Assembly: GCF_004681185.1 (NCBI RefSeq)
Contig: NZ_SRIF01000012.1
Span: 29,375 to 93,374, forward strand
DNA length: 64,000 bases
Direction: 5' to 3'
Source: Haloarcula amylovorans
Lineage (GTDB): Archaea; Halobacteriota; Halobacteria; Halobacteriales; Haloarculaceae
The position numbers and the translations under genes are program-made. The notes under the pieces are model-generated. The model saw only the letters and a program-made list of their open reading frames with translations, ran no database searches and was not told where the DNA came from. Shown here one piece after another: positions 8,896 through 17,687 of the stretch (positions are counted from its first letter, which is position 1; each line of letters starts with the position of its first letter).

Positions 8896-9178
8896 TCCTC
8901 TCTTTTACCTCCTACTCTGTCTTGACGTCGTCCTATGGCTGAACAGTAGTTGCTGATTTGGCTGCGATTAGTGCTGGCAAACTCAGCGATGGAATCGAGG
9001 AACTCCGTGCACCGGGTGCACGGCTTTCAGAATCGGCGTGAGTGGGCGTCGAACATGTTAGATAATCGACTCCGGCAATGACTGTGAAAGGGTGGGCTTC
9101 CGCTCGCACCGTGTCAATACCGGCTTCCAGCAAATCTACTTTGTTAACGGTTTTGTCTATCCGGTCACAACTGTACAT

Positions 9179-9364
9179 ATGGAATTCGACTTTGTGCGCT
9201 CGGTGGCCCCCCTTGTCGTAATTGTCGCCGTCGCGGCGATTGCGCTCACGACCGTGATGACCTCCTCGACGGTCTTTATGATGGTTCTGCCCTCGATGAT
9301 TATCTTCTCGGTCATCGCGTTCTTCCTGGGAATGAAACATGGCGAGTTCCGCGCCAGTGCATAA
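9179..9364 (+). CDS. Small membrane protein, DUF7333-like (copy 1)
   Basis: 61 residues starting MEFDFVRSV with two hydrophobic helices and the tail FFLGMKHGEFRASA. A homologue at 21895-22083 begins MEFDNTKTV and ends FLEVKHGEYRANHT, so start and end are both conserved. This supports the ATG at 9179 rather than the upstream in-frame start. The family is known only as a haloarchaeal small membrane protein. Confidence 0.7.
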   Translation: MEFDFVRSVAPLVVIVAVAAIALTTVMTSSTVFMMVLPSMIIFSVIAFFLGMKHGEFRASA

Positions 9365-9568
9365 TAGGCCGACCCAGTAGCCGGAATCCGCTGTGTTGCG
9401 GTCCATGCTAGCCCCCAGCTGTGTTGATTCAGATTATTTCGATGACCGGTTCGCAGTCCTAGCGACGGCTGTTTTAGCGGGGTGATGTCGAACCAACAGG
9501 AGTCCACCTGGGTTGGGTAACCCCTATCGTTCAGTTAGATCCTGTCCTGGTCGTGGTGTAGAGGGTCT

Positions 9569-10723
9569 CTACGTGGAGTAGCCAGCGTACTCCATAAGTT
9601 GGTTGAAAATGTCAGTATCCATGACGGACCGATAGACCACGCCGGTGAGCATCCCGCCGGGATAGAACGTGCCGTTCATCACGTGGTTGACCTTGTGGCA
9701 GTGCATCAGGTAGATGCCGGGGTCTGCATCGGCAGTAAATTCGATCGTGTGTCGTTCAGCGGGGGCGACGTTCGTGACGTCCATGTCGTGGCGGGCAGCC
9801 TCTGGAATCGTCCCGCCGTCCTTTTCGACACGCTGGAAGCGGTGGTTATGGATATGCATCGGGTGCGACATGTATCCACCGTTGACGAGGTGGATGCGAA
9901 CTGAGTCGCCCTCGTCGACGATGATCGGTGAGCCTTCTTCGGGGTGCAGCGTTCGGGGTGCGCTCTTCCCGTTGACGGTGAACACGTCCGGATTGCGACT
10001 GGCCGAATTGTATGTGAAGTCCGCCTCACCGGCCCACTTCCGCGGAACCCGCGAATCCCAGTCCTTGATCGTCATGAAGTATTCGCGGTCCGCCGGTTCG
10101 TAGCCTTCGGGATCAACTCGGTAGATCCCGTACATGCCCATGTCGATATGCCGGTGGGTCTGGAAGTGGCAATGGTAGAAATGCGTTCCAGGGACGTTAG
10201 CGGGAATCTCGTAGGTGTGTGTCTCCCCTGGCGGGACCTGAATCCCGGTCGTCGTCGGGACGCCGTCGTTCTCCCACGTCTTGCGAATTCCGTGGAAGTG
10301 AATCGTGTGGGGACGTCGGCCATCGGTGTTGTCGAGTGTCACCTCCATCGCGTTACCCTCGGTCGTTCTGAGAATTGGGCCTGGGACGCTGGGGTCGTTG
10401 TCGTCGGCCTGGAACGCCCAGACGCGTGGGAATTCGACGGGCCCACCCATTGTATCGAGCGGGTGGACGGCGTGGCGGGCCTGTTGAGTCCGCATCGTCA
10501 CTCCACCACCCTGCTCGTCGACGTTGACGACTGTTGGAGGGCTGGTGTAGGGGAGATTAGGCGAGTCAGTTTGTGTCTGCGTGGCCGTATCGCTCGTTGC
10601 TGCTGGCTCGTTAGCTCCGCCCGCCGAACAGCCTGCTAACGAAGCGATACCCGTCGCGCCAGTTGCCGCGAGAAACTCACGCCGGGACAGTCCGGTTCCG
10701 GGTGCGCCGAAACGTGTGGTCAT
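9569..10723 (-). CDS. Tat-exported multicopper oxidase / nitrite-reductase-like lipoprotein
   Basis: 384 residues. Tat motif SRREFL (13-18) and lipobox LAGC (C32) place it outside the cell. Two cupredoxin domains follow. Copper-binding motifs are HFHG (H142, H144), HFYHCHFQTHRH (181-192) with downstream Met, HPMHIHNH (287-294) and HCHKVNHVM (341-349). The HCH triads and type-1 His/Met groups indicate a multicopper oxidase; the two-domain length is shorter than three-domain laccases and near NirK or two-domain laccase. Substrate unknown; cuprous ion detoxification is plausible from the neighbouring halocyanin and copper pumps. Confidence 0.88.
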   Translation of the reverse strand: MTTRFGAPGTGLSRREFLAATGATGIASLAGCSAGGANEPAATSDTATQTQTDSPNLPYTSPPTVVNVDEQGGGVTMRTQQARHAVHPLDTMGGPVEFPRVWAFQADDNDPSVPGPILRTTEGNAMEVTLDNTDGRRPHTIHFHGIRKTWENDGVPTTTGIQVPPGETHTYEIPANVPGTHFYHCHFQTHRHIDMGMYGIYRVDPEGYEPADREYFMTIKDWDSRVPRKWAGEADFTYNSASRNPDVFTVNGKSAPRTLHPEEGSPIIVDEGDSVRIHLVNGGYMSHPMHIHNHRFQRVEKDGGTIPEAARHDMDVTNVAPAERHTIEFTADADPGIYLMHCHKVNHVMNGTFYPGGMLTGVVYRSVMDTDIFNQLMEYAGYST

Positions 10724-10891
10724 GATACACTCGGCATTTTGGTTGGCCTAAACATAGGGCGACTGCGGTGTCCCAATTCACGGGACAGTGCGTGGATATG
10801 TTCGGCAAAAGGCGAATGGAGATGGCGGCTTTTTATTTATACTTGTTCGCCGTTAGGAGTCTGAAATTGAGACGACAAAGTGGTCAGATTT

Positions 10892-11617
10892 TTAGAGTCC
10901 GCCCGTCGCCGTCAGATAGGCCCCTGCAAACTGCACCGCGTTATACGTCCCGTGAATCACAGCCGGCACTGTGAGGTTGTCCGTATACTCGTACGCTGCT
11001 CCCAGTACTAAGGCCAGGACGAATGCGATACCGATGTACACCAGTTTGCCTTCCCCTGACAACGAGAAGAGATGGATCGATGCGAACAGAGCGCTTGCGA
11101 GGATGATTGCACGAGCCGGATGGAGACTTTCACGGAGGGTGCCCTGTACGAGGCCCCGGAACAACAGCTCTTCTCCCGGGCCGACTAACAGGAATTGAAG
11201 GGGGATCAGAAGAAGGAATACACTCGGATTTTGTCGCCCGACCTCGACGATCTGATTCTGAGCCGAGTTCAGACCGAGGGCTGTGATTACTGAGGACGCC
11301 ACAAAGAGCAACCCCAGGATCGCTATACTCCCGCCAACAATCACTGCTCCATCACGCTTGTCAGGTGAACGAACTGGAACGAATCCCAATCCGAGATCAC
11401 GGCCTTTGAGATAAAGGATGGCGATGCCCCCAAACGTCACTCCTTGGAGGAAGAACGTGCTCACAACCAGTCTGAGGGCTGGGCGCGACGCGAGGTCGAC
11501 TCCGAACAACCCGACTACCGTCGCGACGGCAAGGATTACGATAGCCCCCGCGACGTATGATCCATACGTGAGACCAATCGCCGAGGCGACAGACCGGAAA
11601 CGAGATATCGACGACAT
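10892..11617 (-). CDS. CPBP (CAAX-like) intramembrane metalloprotease
   Basis: 241 residues, about eight hydrophobic segments. The three ABI/CPBP motifs are all present: E149-E150-x3-R154 (EELLFRG), H182 in the ASIHLFS segment, and H222-x3-N226 (HGTYN). These residues bind the catalytic metal within the membrane. Archaeal members have unknown substrates; some bacterial relatives act in bacteriocin immunity. It has its own promoter region and no obvious partner. Confidence 0.88.
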   Translation of the reverse strand: MSSISRFRSVASAIGLTYGSYVAGAIVILAVATVVGLFGVDLASRPALRLVVSTFFLQGVTFGGIAILYLKGRDLGLGFVPVRSPDKRDGAVIVGGSIAILGLLFVASSVITALGLNSAQNQIVEVGRQNPSVFLLLIPLQFLLVGPGEELLFRGLVQGTLRESLHPARAIILASALFASIHLFSLSGEGKLVYIGIAFVLALVLGAAYEYTDNLTVPAVIHGTYNAVQFAGAYLTATGGL

Positions 11618-11715
11618 TAATCAGATGTGAGCGTAGGGCTCCACCCTACAAGCTGGCTTCGATAGGTCGATTCCGGCGCTATTCATTCCAAGACATCCCG
11701 CGGTAGTGATTTTGT

Positions 11716-12159
11716 TCATAGCTGACGTTCAGGTTCGACGAGGTTGGATCCAGCGAGGACTGTAATTATCACGAGCACGAACGCGATGAGTGAGAGATTC
11801 GGAATTGTAAGTCCGAGCACCGGAGCCTGCCACTGGACAACTGCACAGGGGCCAGCAAAGGTGCATGAGGCCGTCGTTGCTTGGAGTACGGAGTGATATC
11901 CCGCGATTGAAGCTCCCACCACGGATAGTGGCACGACTGTTCGCCAGATTGTGTTGTGGCTCTCGAGGGCGGCAACGCCGAGAACGACGACAAGCGGATA
12001 CATGAGGATACGTTGGTACCAGCAGAGGGTACACGGAACGAGACCGAGGCCGAGACTGAACCAGAGGCTTCCCAGGGTTGCAATCGCCGCGACGCCTGCC
12101 CCGCCTGCAAGCCAGAATCGTCCGTCGGACATCCATGACTCAGTTTGATCCAGCTGCAT
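11716..12159 (-). CDS. dsbB: DsbB-like disulphide bond formation membrane protein
   Basis: 147 residues, four transmembrane helices. The first redox pair is C43-x2-C46 (PCTLCWYQR, very DsbB-like) and the second C99/C105 in a loop. DsbB passes electrons from DsbA to quinone. The ATG at 12159 overlaps the upstream DsbA gene by 20 bases; an ATG at 12132 (MSDGRF) avoids overlap and is equally possible. It forms an operon with the DsbA-like gene, consistent with a thiol oxidation pair at the cell surface. Confidence 0.88.
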   Translation of the reverse strand: MQLDQTESWMSDGRFWLAGGAGVAAIATLGSLWFSLGLGLVPCTLCWYQRILMYPLVVVLGVAALESHNTIWRTVVPLSVVGASIAGYHSVLQATTASCTFAGPCAVVQWQAPVLGLTIPNLSLIAFVLVIITVLAGSNLVEPERQL

Positions 12160-13126
12160 CTTCGATCAGCTGTCTTACTCGCTCTTCGTTTCCGAGTGGA
12201 TTGACCGTCATGCCATCGATGAGGAGCGTGGGTGTGGCATCGACACCGACATCGCTCGCAGCCCTGTCAGTCGCCCGCAGCGCGTCGTCATACTGATTTT
12301 CTTGGATGGCCGTGCGGACCGACGCTGTCTCGGAGACGCCTGCGGCCTGAGCAAACTCGACCAATCTCTCGGCGGTCGCCCACTGGTCGCTCTCGGGTGG
12401 TTGATTCCCGAACACGTATTCGTGAAACGCCCAGTATGAGGCTGGGTCGGTGTTCCAGACGGCTAATCCGGCCTGACCGGCTGCCGGTGCATCGGGGCCC
12501 AAAAATGGGTCGCCACCGATATATGCCAGATTGCGGAACTCGAGCGCAATTGTTCCTGGTTCCACGTAGTCCGTCACGAGTTGTGAAAGCATCTCCGTAC
12601 TGAACTGGGCGCAGTACGGACACTTCCAGCTCCCGAAGTATGTGACCATGACATCGGCATCAGCAGACCCCATCGTCGCATAGCGGAAGTCTCCAGGCGA
12701 GTCGGGAATCGGGGCAGTGGTAACGGCACCCGTATCACCTCCAGCAGTCGCGCCGTCATCCGGCTCAGTGCTCGTATTGTTAGAGAGAGCGGTGGCGCCG
12801 ATCACGAGACCGGCAGTGGCGGCACCACCACCGCCGAGGAGAAGCTGTCGGCGGGTTAGTCCTCCGACAGCAGCTCCAACACCTCCCTCGGAGAGCCGCT
12901 CTGAGAACGTGAGTGAATCAACGGCTGTCTCAGCCCGTTTGTAATCCACACCTGAGAGGTCGTCGGGGTGCGCGACGAGCCAGTGTCTGTAGAGCTGCTC
13001 GTCAGTCTCGTCACCGAGTTGTTCGCCACAATAATGGCAGGCGCTGTGAACGTTCCATGTGTGGTCACGCGCTGCTCCAGCTGTTTCGAATTGATCTGTA
13101 CAGATCGGGCAGGTATGGGCAGTCAT
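12140..13126 (-). CDS. DsbA-like thioredoxin-fold protein with N-terminal zinc fingers
   Basis: 328 residues with unusual architecture. Residues 6-27 form a C2H2 finger (C6, C9, H22, H27) and 30-53 a second (C30, C33, H48, H53). Then comes TRRQLL with a hydrophobic stretch (91-115), like an internal Tat anchor, a low-complexity linker, and a DsbA domain with active site C169-P-Y-C172 and the cis-Pro segment DATPTLLIDG. The fingers would sit in the cytoplasm and the oxidase outside if the internal segment spans the membrane. Paired with dsbB downstream. Confidence 0.85.
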   Translation of the reverse strand: MTAHTCPICTDQFETAGAARDHTWNVHSACHYCGEQLGDETDEQLYRHWLVAHPDDLSGVDYKRAETAVDSLTFSERLSEGGVGAAVGGLTRRQLLLGGGGAATAGLVIGATALSNNTSTEPDDGATAGGDTGAVTTAPIPDSPGDFRYATMGSADADVMVTYFGSWKCPYCAQFSTEMLSQLVTDYVEPGTIALEFRNLAYIGGDPFLGPDAPAAGQAGLAVWNTDPASYWAFHEYVFGNQPPESDQWATAERLVEFAQAAGVSETASVRTAIQENQYDDALRATDRAASDVGVDATPTLLIDGMTVNPLGNEERVRQLIEDAAGSN

Positions 13127-13230
13127 TCGTGATCACTACTCCAAGTGTAGATTTCATAGGCTCCGTGTTCTGCTCTCATAGTGAGCTGAATCGTCGGTAT
13201 CTGTGGCATTGTGTTATACGCAAGGGGTCA

Positions 13231-13746
13231 TCAGCGGCGGAGATATGCGACGAGGCAGGTCGTCAGGAGACAGAGGAGAATGAGAATTGCCACGCCCAGA
13301 TGCGTCGTCACGATGGTCGGTTGGAGATCTTCCGTGACGGTCAATCCTCCGAGGATAACCTGTAACGGAAGGAGGACGAGAGCGGCCGTGGCCGACCATT
13401 TGACAATCGGGGTATTACGGTGTGTCACCCACGCTCCAAGGGTCGTGCCGACGATCAGAACCCCGGCCGTCATCGCCAGTCCACGGTGAGCCCACTCAGC
13501 GAAGATTTGGAGTGCAGAGTATGGCGAGTTAGCAATGATCTCGGGTTGAAGGAAGGGGACCCACGTCCCGTAGCAGGTCGGCCAATCGGGACAGGAAAGT
13601 CCAGCACCGATTGCACTGGTGTAGGCTCCAAGAAGCATCACAATATACGTCACTAGTAGCGTCAAACTGGCGATATGCCTGTACTCGACCGGAATCCTTG
13701 AAATCGCGGTTCGTATATCGTGCCTGCGGAGTCGGGCTTGAGACAT
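13231..13746 (-). CDS. ctaA: Half-size CtaA/COX15-family heme A synthase
   Basis: 171 residues, four transmembrane helices. Key features are the cysteine pair C52/C58 (SCPDWPTCYG), H87 in EWAHRGLAM and H149 in TTHLGVA, the heme-ligand histidines of the CtaA family. Full CtaA has eight helices; four-helix half proteins are known from some archaea. Start chosen at MSQARLRR because the upstream extension is polar and lacks homology-like character. It would oxidise heme O to heme A for terminal oxidases. Divergent from the TFB gene at 13919. Confidence 0.85.
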   Translation of the reverse strand: MSQARLRRHDIRTAISRIPVEYRHIASLTLLVTYIVMLLGAYTSAIGAGLSCPDWPTCYGTWVPFLQPEIIANSPYSALQIFAEWAHRGLAMTAGVLIVGTTLGAWVTHRNTPIVKWSATAALVLLPLQVILGGLTVTEDLQPTIVTTHLGVAILILLCLLTTCLVAYLRR

Positions 13747-13918
13747 AATATTGGGTAGGGACGTTGACTTGCGGTGTGACGAGTTGATGTCTTGGAGACA
13801 AAGTGTTAAGCCGGATTCCCAGCGAGTGGGACACCGCCTGCTATTCATTGAGGAGCCGTCTCATGATACTGTTAAGAAGACACACGGTTTGTAGGGAAAA
13901 CCCCTATATGCCAATAGT

Positions 13919-14881
13919 ATGATGGCTCAAGAACATACCCAGGAACGGTCAATAGATGAACGCGACCGCGAGGTGAAGTCTGCCAACGACAACATCTGTC
14001 CCGAGTGTCAGGGTCATATTACACGGACTAGCGACAGCGGTGAGGCGACCTGCGAAAGCTGTGGGTTGGTTTTTGAAGATAATCCAATCGACCACGGTCC
14101 TGAGTGGCGTGCGTTCACTTCAGAGGAACGCGATGAAAAGAGTCGGGTCGGGGCTCCGACGACGCAGCTGATGCACGATAAGGGTCTGAGTACGACTATC
14201 GGCTGGCAGGACAAGGATGCCTACGGACAGGCTGTCTCTGGTCGCAAACGTGCTCAATTACAGCGCCTCCGGACGTGGGACGAGCGGTTCCGTACGAAGG
14301 ATGCTCACGAGCGGAATCTCAAGCAAGCGCTCGGGGAGATCAGCCGCATGGCGTCCGCTCTGGGACTTCCTGAATCGGTTCGGGAAACTGCAGGCGTCCT
14401 GTACCGGCGTGCTGTGGAGCAGAACCTGCTCCCCGGTCGCTCGATCGAGGGTATGTCGACGGCGTCGTTGTATGCGGCTGCTCGACAGCACGGAATGCCA
14501 CGGCCGCTGACGGAGTTCGCCGATGTCAGCCGTGTCGAGAAAATCCGGATCCAGCGAGCGTACCGATATCTGTCCCGAGAACTTGGGCTGGAGATCGAGC
14601 CGGAGGATCCCATGCAATATATTCCACAATTCGCGTCATCGCTCGACGTGAGCGACGAAGCAGAACGGCGCTCTCGAGAACTGCTTGAGGTAGCTACAGA
14701 TAATGCCGTCCACAGTGGAAAGAGTCCAGCCGGGTTGGCGGCTGCCGCTCTGTATGCTGCGACCCACCTCACGAACGAACAGCTCACACAGGAGACGGTG
14801 AGTGAGGTCGCCCACGTCAGTCGAGTCACGATCCGAAATCGATACCAAGAGCTTCTCGAGGTGTACGCGCAGTATGACTGA
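13919..14881 (+). CDS. tfb: Transcription initiation factor TFB (copy 1)
   Basis: 320 residues. N-terminal zinc ribbon C27-x2-C30...C45-x2-C48, a B-reader segment with IDHGPEWRAF, then two cyclin-like repeats (about 125-205 and 220-310) ending in a helix-turn-helix VSRVTIRNRYQEL. TFB bridges TBP-DNA and RNA polymerase. Haloarchaea have many TFBs that give promoter selectivity. A second TFB is at 55651. Either of two adjacent ATGs (13919 or 13922) may be used. A TATA-like CCTATATG lies just upstream. Confidence 0.95.
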   Translation: MMAQEHTQERSIDERDREVKSANDNICPECQGHITRTSDSGEATCESCGLVFEDNPIDHGPEWRAFTSEERDEKSRVGAPTTQLMHDKGLSTTIGWQDKDAYGQAVSGRKRAQLQRLRTWDERFRTKDAHERNLKQALGEISRMASALGLPESVRETAGVLYRRAVEQNLLPGRSIEGMSTASLYAAARQHGMPRPLTEFADVSRVEKIRIQRAYRYLSRELGLEIEPEDPMQYIPQFASSLDVSDEAERRSRELLEVATDNAVHSGKSPAGLAAAALYAATHLTNEQLTQETVSEVAHVSRVTIRNRYQELLEVYAQYD

Positions 14882-14941
14882 CCGGATAGCCCCTGCCGGG
14901 CGAAATCCAGCTACTGAGTGGGTCATGATACGATATTTACC

Positions 14942-15169
14942 ATGAGCGAGTTCTCAATACAGACCGAGGTCGAGATATTGGAGCTGCTCGTTGATGAGTC
15001 ACCGTGCCATGTGATGGAGATCACTAACGCCGTCGATGGACACCCGATCACCATTGACCAAACGTGTGCTCACCTCCATAGTGAGGGCTGTATTGTTCCA
15101 CTGGGGAGGGGTCTCTACGAGATCACAGACGCAGGCGAACAACGACTCGAAATTCAGCACGATTCATAA
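14942..15169 (+). CDS. Small winged-helix protein
   Basis: 75 residues, MSEFSIQTEVEILELLV..., with an HTH-like core (HVMEITNAVDG, TIDQTCAHLHSEGCIV) and a wing ending in LYEITDAGEQRL. The pattern is that of haloarchaeal small winged-helix regulators. It follows the TFB by 60 bases on the same strand, with an AT-rich stretch in between, so it may be separately transcribed. Target unknown. Confidence 0.7.
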   Translation: MSEFSIQTEVEILELLVDESPCHVMEITNAVDGHPITIDQTCAHLHSEGCIVPLGRGLYEITDAGEQRLEIQHDS

Positions 15170-15309
15170 TTGTGTCACCATGTCTCCCCTCTTTCGATGG
15201 ATCGACCGTCATGACTCTGGAACCACGATCCCGACTGAGTTCGTGGGACCAATGGGATGCCTCTCCAGCAATCGGACACCATATCCCGAGGACCACGTAT
15301 TATCGAATA

Positions 15310-15687
15310 ATGGGAGATGATTCAGTGTCGTCCGAGGACACTCCGGAGGTACAGGATGTCCTTGATGCGCTGGATGATCCCGCGTGTCGGGCTATTCTCC
15401 AGGAAACTATCGAACCAATGACTGCGAACGAACTCCTCGACGCATGTGACATCCCCAAGTCGACGCTGTATCGAAAATTAGAACTCCTCAGTTCCGCTTC
15501 CCTCGTTCGAGAACAGGAGACGATCAACCCCGGAGGTGGACGGGTTACCTACTACGAGCGGTCGTTCGAGGACGTCACGATCTCTATGGACGACACAGGT
15601 ACGTTTTCGGTGAGCGTCGATCGGCCGCCGAAATCTACAGACGAACGGCTTGCAGATATCTGGTCGATGATGGGGGACGAAGTATGA
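15310..15687 (+). CDS. ArsR/TrmB-like winged-helix transcriptional regulator
   Basis: 125 residues from MGDDSVSSED. Residues 15-85 form a winged helix (VQDVLDALDDPACRAIL, MTANELLDACDIPKSTLYRKLELL, wing GGGRVTYYERSF). An upstream in-frame GTG gives 46 extra residues with no helix-turn-helix character and is rejected; ATTATCGAATAATG places an AT-rich promoter right before this ATG. It overlaps the next gene by 4 bases (ATGA), so it heads a three-gene operon with a membrane protein and an arylsulfotransferase-like protein. Confidence 0.82.
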   Translation: MGDDSVSSEDTPEVQDVLDALDDPACRAILQETIEPMTANELLDACDIPKSTLYRKLELLSSASLVREQETINPGGGRVTYYERSFEDVTISMDDTGTFSVSVDRPPKSTDERLADIWSMMGDEV

Positions 15688-15962
15688 ACGGCGTCATCAC
15701 GGCGATTGCAGTCGTCAAGTTCGTAATCCTGCTTCTCGGTGGCGGGATTACCTATATTGCATTTAAAGCCTATCGACGTACGGGTGCGGATTCGCTACGT
15801 GTCCTTGGTGTCGGGTTCGGTATCATCACACTCGGGGCAATTCTAACTGGCGTGGCCAACCAGTTCTTTTCTGTCGGATTGGCCCTCGGCGTGCTCATCA
15901 ACAGCCTGTTCGTCGCCCTTGGCCTCGCGGTCATCATGTACTCGCTGTATATCCAGAAATGA
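15684..15962 (+). CDS. Three-helix membrane protein (DUF7521-like)
   Basis: 92 residues, three hydrophobic helices with the cytoplasmic motif AFKAYRRTGADSLR after helix 1. This matches the haloarchaeal membrane family usually found directly after an ArsR-like regulator (DUF7521 by memory). It overlaps both neighbours by 4 bases, a sign of translational coupling. Function unknown; possibly the sensor or partner of the upstream regulator. Confidence 0.72.
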   Translation: MNGVITAIAVVKFVILLLGGGITYIAFKAYRRTGADSLRVLGVGFGIITLGAILTGVANQFFSVGLALGVLINSLFVALGLAVIMYSLYIQK

Positions 15963-17281
15963 ACCCCGTTCCGAATGTTGCCGTTCCTGATCTCCGTCGG
16001 GGTAGCTACCTAATCCTTTTCGGCGTTGTTCTGTTCGTTCTCACGCTTGTTAGCAGTGCAATGCTCGCCCCTGCGATTGGGACGGCTTCGGAGACAGACC
16101 AGACGTCCCGAACCTTGGTCGGGTCTCAGGGGGGTGGCCCAGGCTGGCACGAATACGGCAGCGTCTATCTTCTCAACGGGACGAACACTACCTGGCGTGA
16201 ATCGAGTGCTGATAGCTATTTTGACGTCACACAAACGGAGAACGGAACAGTGTTAGCCGGGTTCATGGACAGCGGGTACGCTTCGTGCGGACCGTACGAG
16301 TCTCCCTGTACCCGAACGGGATTCCGAGTCATTGACCCCGGGAAAGACCTGCAGGTGGTTTCGGAGTATAGCTTCCCGGTGCGAACGAACAAGAACAGCG
16401 AAGTCCACGATGTCGAACGACTCGAATCGGGAGAATACTTGGTCACCGATATGGAGTACGAGCGTATCTTTACTGTCAAGAACGGCGAAGTCACGTGGCA
16501 GTGGAATGCGAGTTCGTTCTACGACGCCCCACAAGATCCGACGACGACCGACTGGCTGCACATCAACGACGTGGACGTCATCGGCTCTGGGCGCTATCTC
16601 GTCTCAGTACGGAATGCCAACCAGCTACTCGTTATCGAGCGCGGCGAGGGCGTCGTTGAGGTTATCAATGAGGATACGACCGATTCGAACGATGCCAATT
16701 GCCGGAAATCCGGCCAGTTGAACGACTATGACAATGATGGCGATATTCGATGCGGTGACCCCGACGTGCTCAACCACCAGCACAACCCCCAGTGGCTCGG
16801 GGATGGTGCCGTCCTCGTTGCCGACAGCGAGAACGACCGAGTCGTGGAACTGCATCGAACGGAGGGCGGTAAATGGGAGCCAGCGTGGGCTCTTGATCGG
16901 GCAGCGGGTGTCGAGCTCGATTGGCCCCGGGATGCGGATCGCCTCCCGAACGGAAACACGCTTATCACCGACACGCTCAACCGGCGACTCGTAGAGGTCG
17001 ACGAATCCGGGACTGTCGTCTGGAGCGTTCGAACAGAGCGTATCCCATACGAAGCCGACCGACTGCCCTACGGTGAGTCTGTCGGAGCCCCGAAGTACAC
17101 GACTAACGGAAGCAGCGTCGACAGCCCTGACGCCGGCGTGCCGGTTCTCTCACTACTGCTGGTCGGGCTTCGGGCAGTCGTTCCGTCAACGCCATTCTGG
17201 TTCCGGGAACCACAACTTGGACTGACGCTTGTCTCTACACTCCTCATTGTCGTCGGCGGAGTTGATCGTATTCGTAACTAA
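15959..17281 (+). CDS. Arylsulfotransferase (ASST)-like membrane-anchored beta-propeller protein
   Basis: 440 residues. N-terminal helix (about 15-40), then a large extracytoplasmic domain of repeated propeller blades (NGTVLAGF, SGEYLVTD, NGNTLITDTLNRRLVEVD), and a C-terminal pair of hydrophobic segments. Histidines in WLHINDVD and NHQHNPQWL lie where ASST family propellers keep catalytic histidines. Whether it transfers sulfuryl groups is uncertain; archaeal relatives may be only structural homologues. Last gene of the operon begun at 15310; convergent with 17278 (overlap of 4 bases). Confidence 0.8.
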   Translation: MNPVPNVAVPDLRRGSYLILFGVVLFVLTLVSSAMLAPAIGTASETDQTSRTLVGSQGGGPGWHEYGSVYLLNGTNTTWRESSADSYFDVTQTENGTVLAGFMDSGYASCGPYESPCTRTGFRVIDPGKDLQVVSEYSFPVRTNKNSEVHDVERLESGEYLVTDMEYERIFTVKNGEVTWQWNASSFYDAPQDPTTTDWLHINDVDVIGSGRYLVSVRNANQLLVIERGEGVVEVINEDTTDSNDANCRKSGQLNDYDNDGDIRCGDPDVLNHQHNPQWLGDGAVLVADSENDRVVELHRTEGGKWEPAWALDRAAGVELDWPRDADRLPNGNTLITDTLNRRLVEVDESGTVVWSVRTERIPYEADRLPYGESVGAPKYTTNGSSVDSPDAGVPVLSLLLVGLRAVVPSTPFWFREPQLGLTLVSTLLIVVGGVDRIRN

Positions 17282-17685
17282 ATTTCCTCTCGAAGCCAGT
17301 CGAGAGCTCGCTCGCGTTTCTTGATGTCGAAATATCGCATTTCGTTGGGGGCGACTGGCCAGATCGGTCGGATTGCATACCACCAGTCGAACAGGAGTTT
17401 TGCCCATCGTGTATCGCCGACTGCGGCGTACCGGTCGATATCGAACTCAGGGCCGTACCGGAGATCGGGAACCACCCCGTGGAGGTGTGTGAGAAACGCC
17501 CTGAACGTCCAGTTCGGAACTTCCTCGTACACGTGGATGTACCCGTGCTTATCGCTCTTTTCGACGAGGAGTGAGTACAGCTCTTGATAGCCTGTTCGCG
17601 TGCCCTTCCCGACGCGAATCGCAATGAGGTTCTCGTTCGTCTCGTCCAACACCTCGAACATTTGATCGGGTGCTGTGTGGGACAT
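17278..17685 (-). CDS. SpoIIAA/STAS-like protein
   Basis: 135 residues. MFEVLDETNENLIAIRVGKGTRTGYQELYSLL and HGYIHVYEEVPNWTFRAFLTHL resemble the SpoIIAA-like family (alpha/beta STAS-type fold) that often binds lipid or membranes. No catalytic motif. It is the last gene of the efflux operon (ATPase, small membrane protein, CDF, this protein), two bases after the CDF gene. A role in regulating or attaching the transporter is possible but unproven. Confidence 0.7.
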   Translation of the reverse strand: MSHTAPDQMFEVLDETNENLIAIRVGKGTRTGYQELYSLLVEKSDKHGYIHVYEEVPNWTFRAFLTHLHGVVPDLRYGPEFDIDRYAAVGDTRWAKLLFDWWYAIRPIWPVAPNEMRYFDIKKRERALDWLREEI

Positions 17686-17687
17686 CG

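Noticed and set aside
8950..9049. Frame reading ADLAAISAGKLSDGIEELRAPG, protein-like
   Set aside because: About 33 codons with no start codon and a stop directly before it; perhaps a remnant of a gene end, not enough to call.
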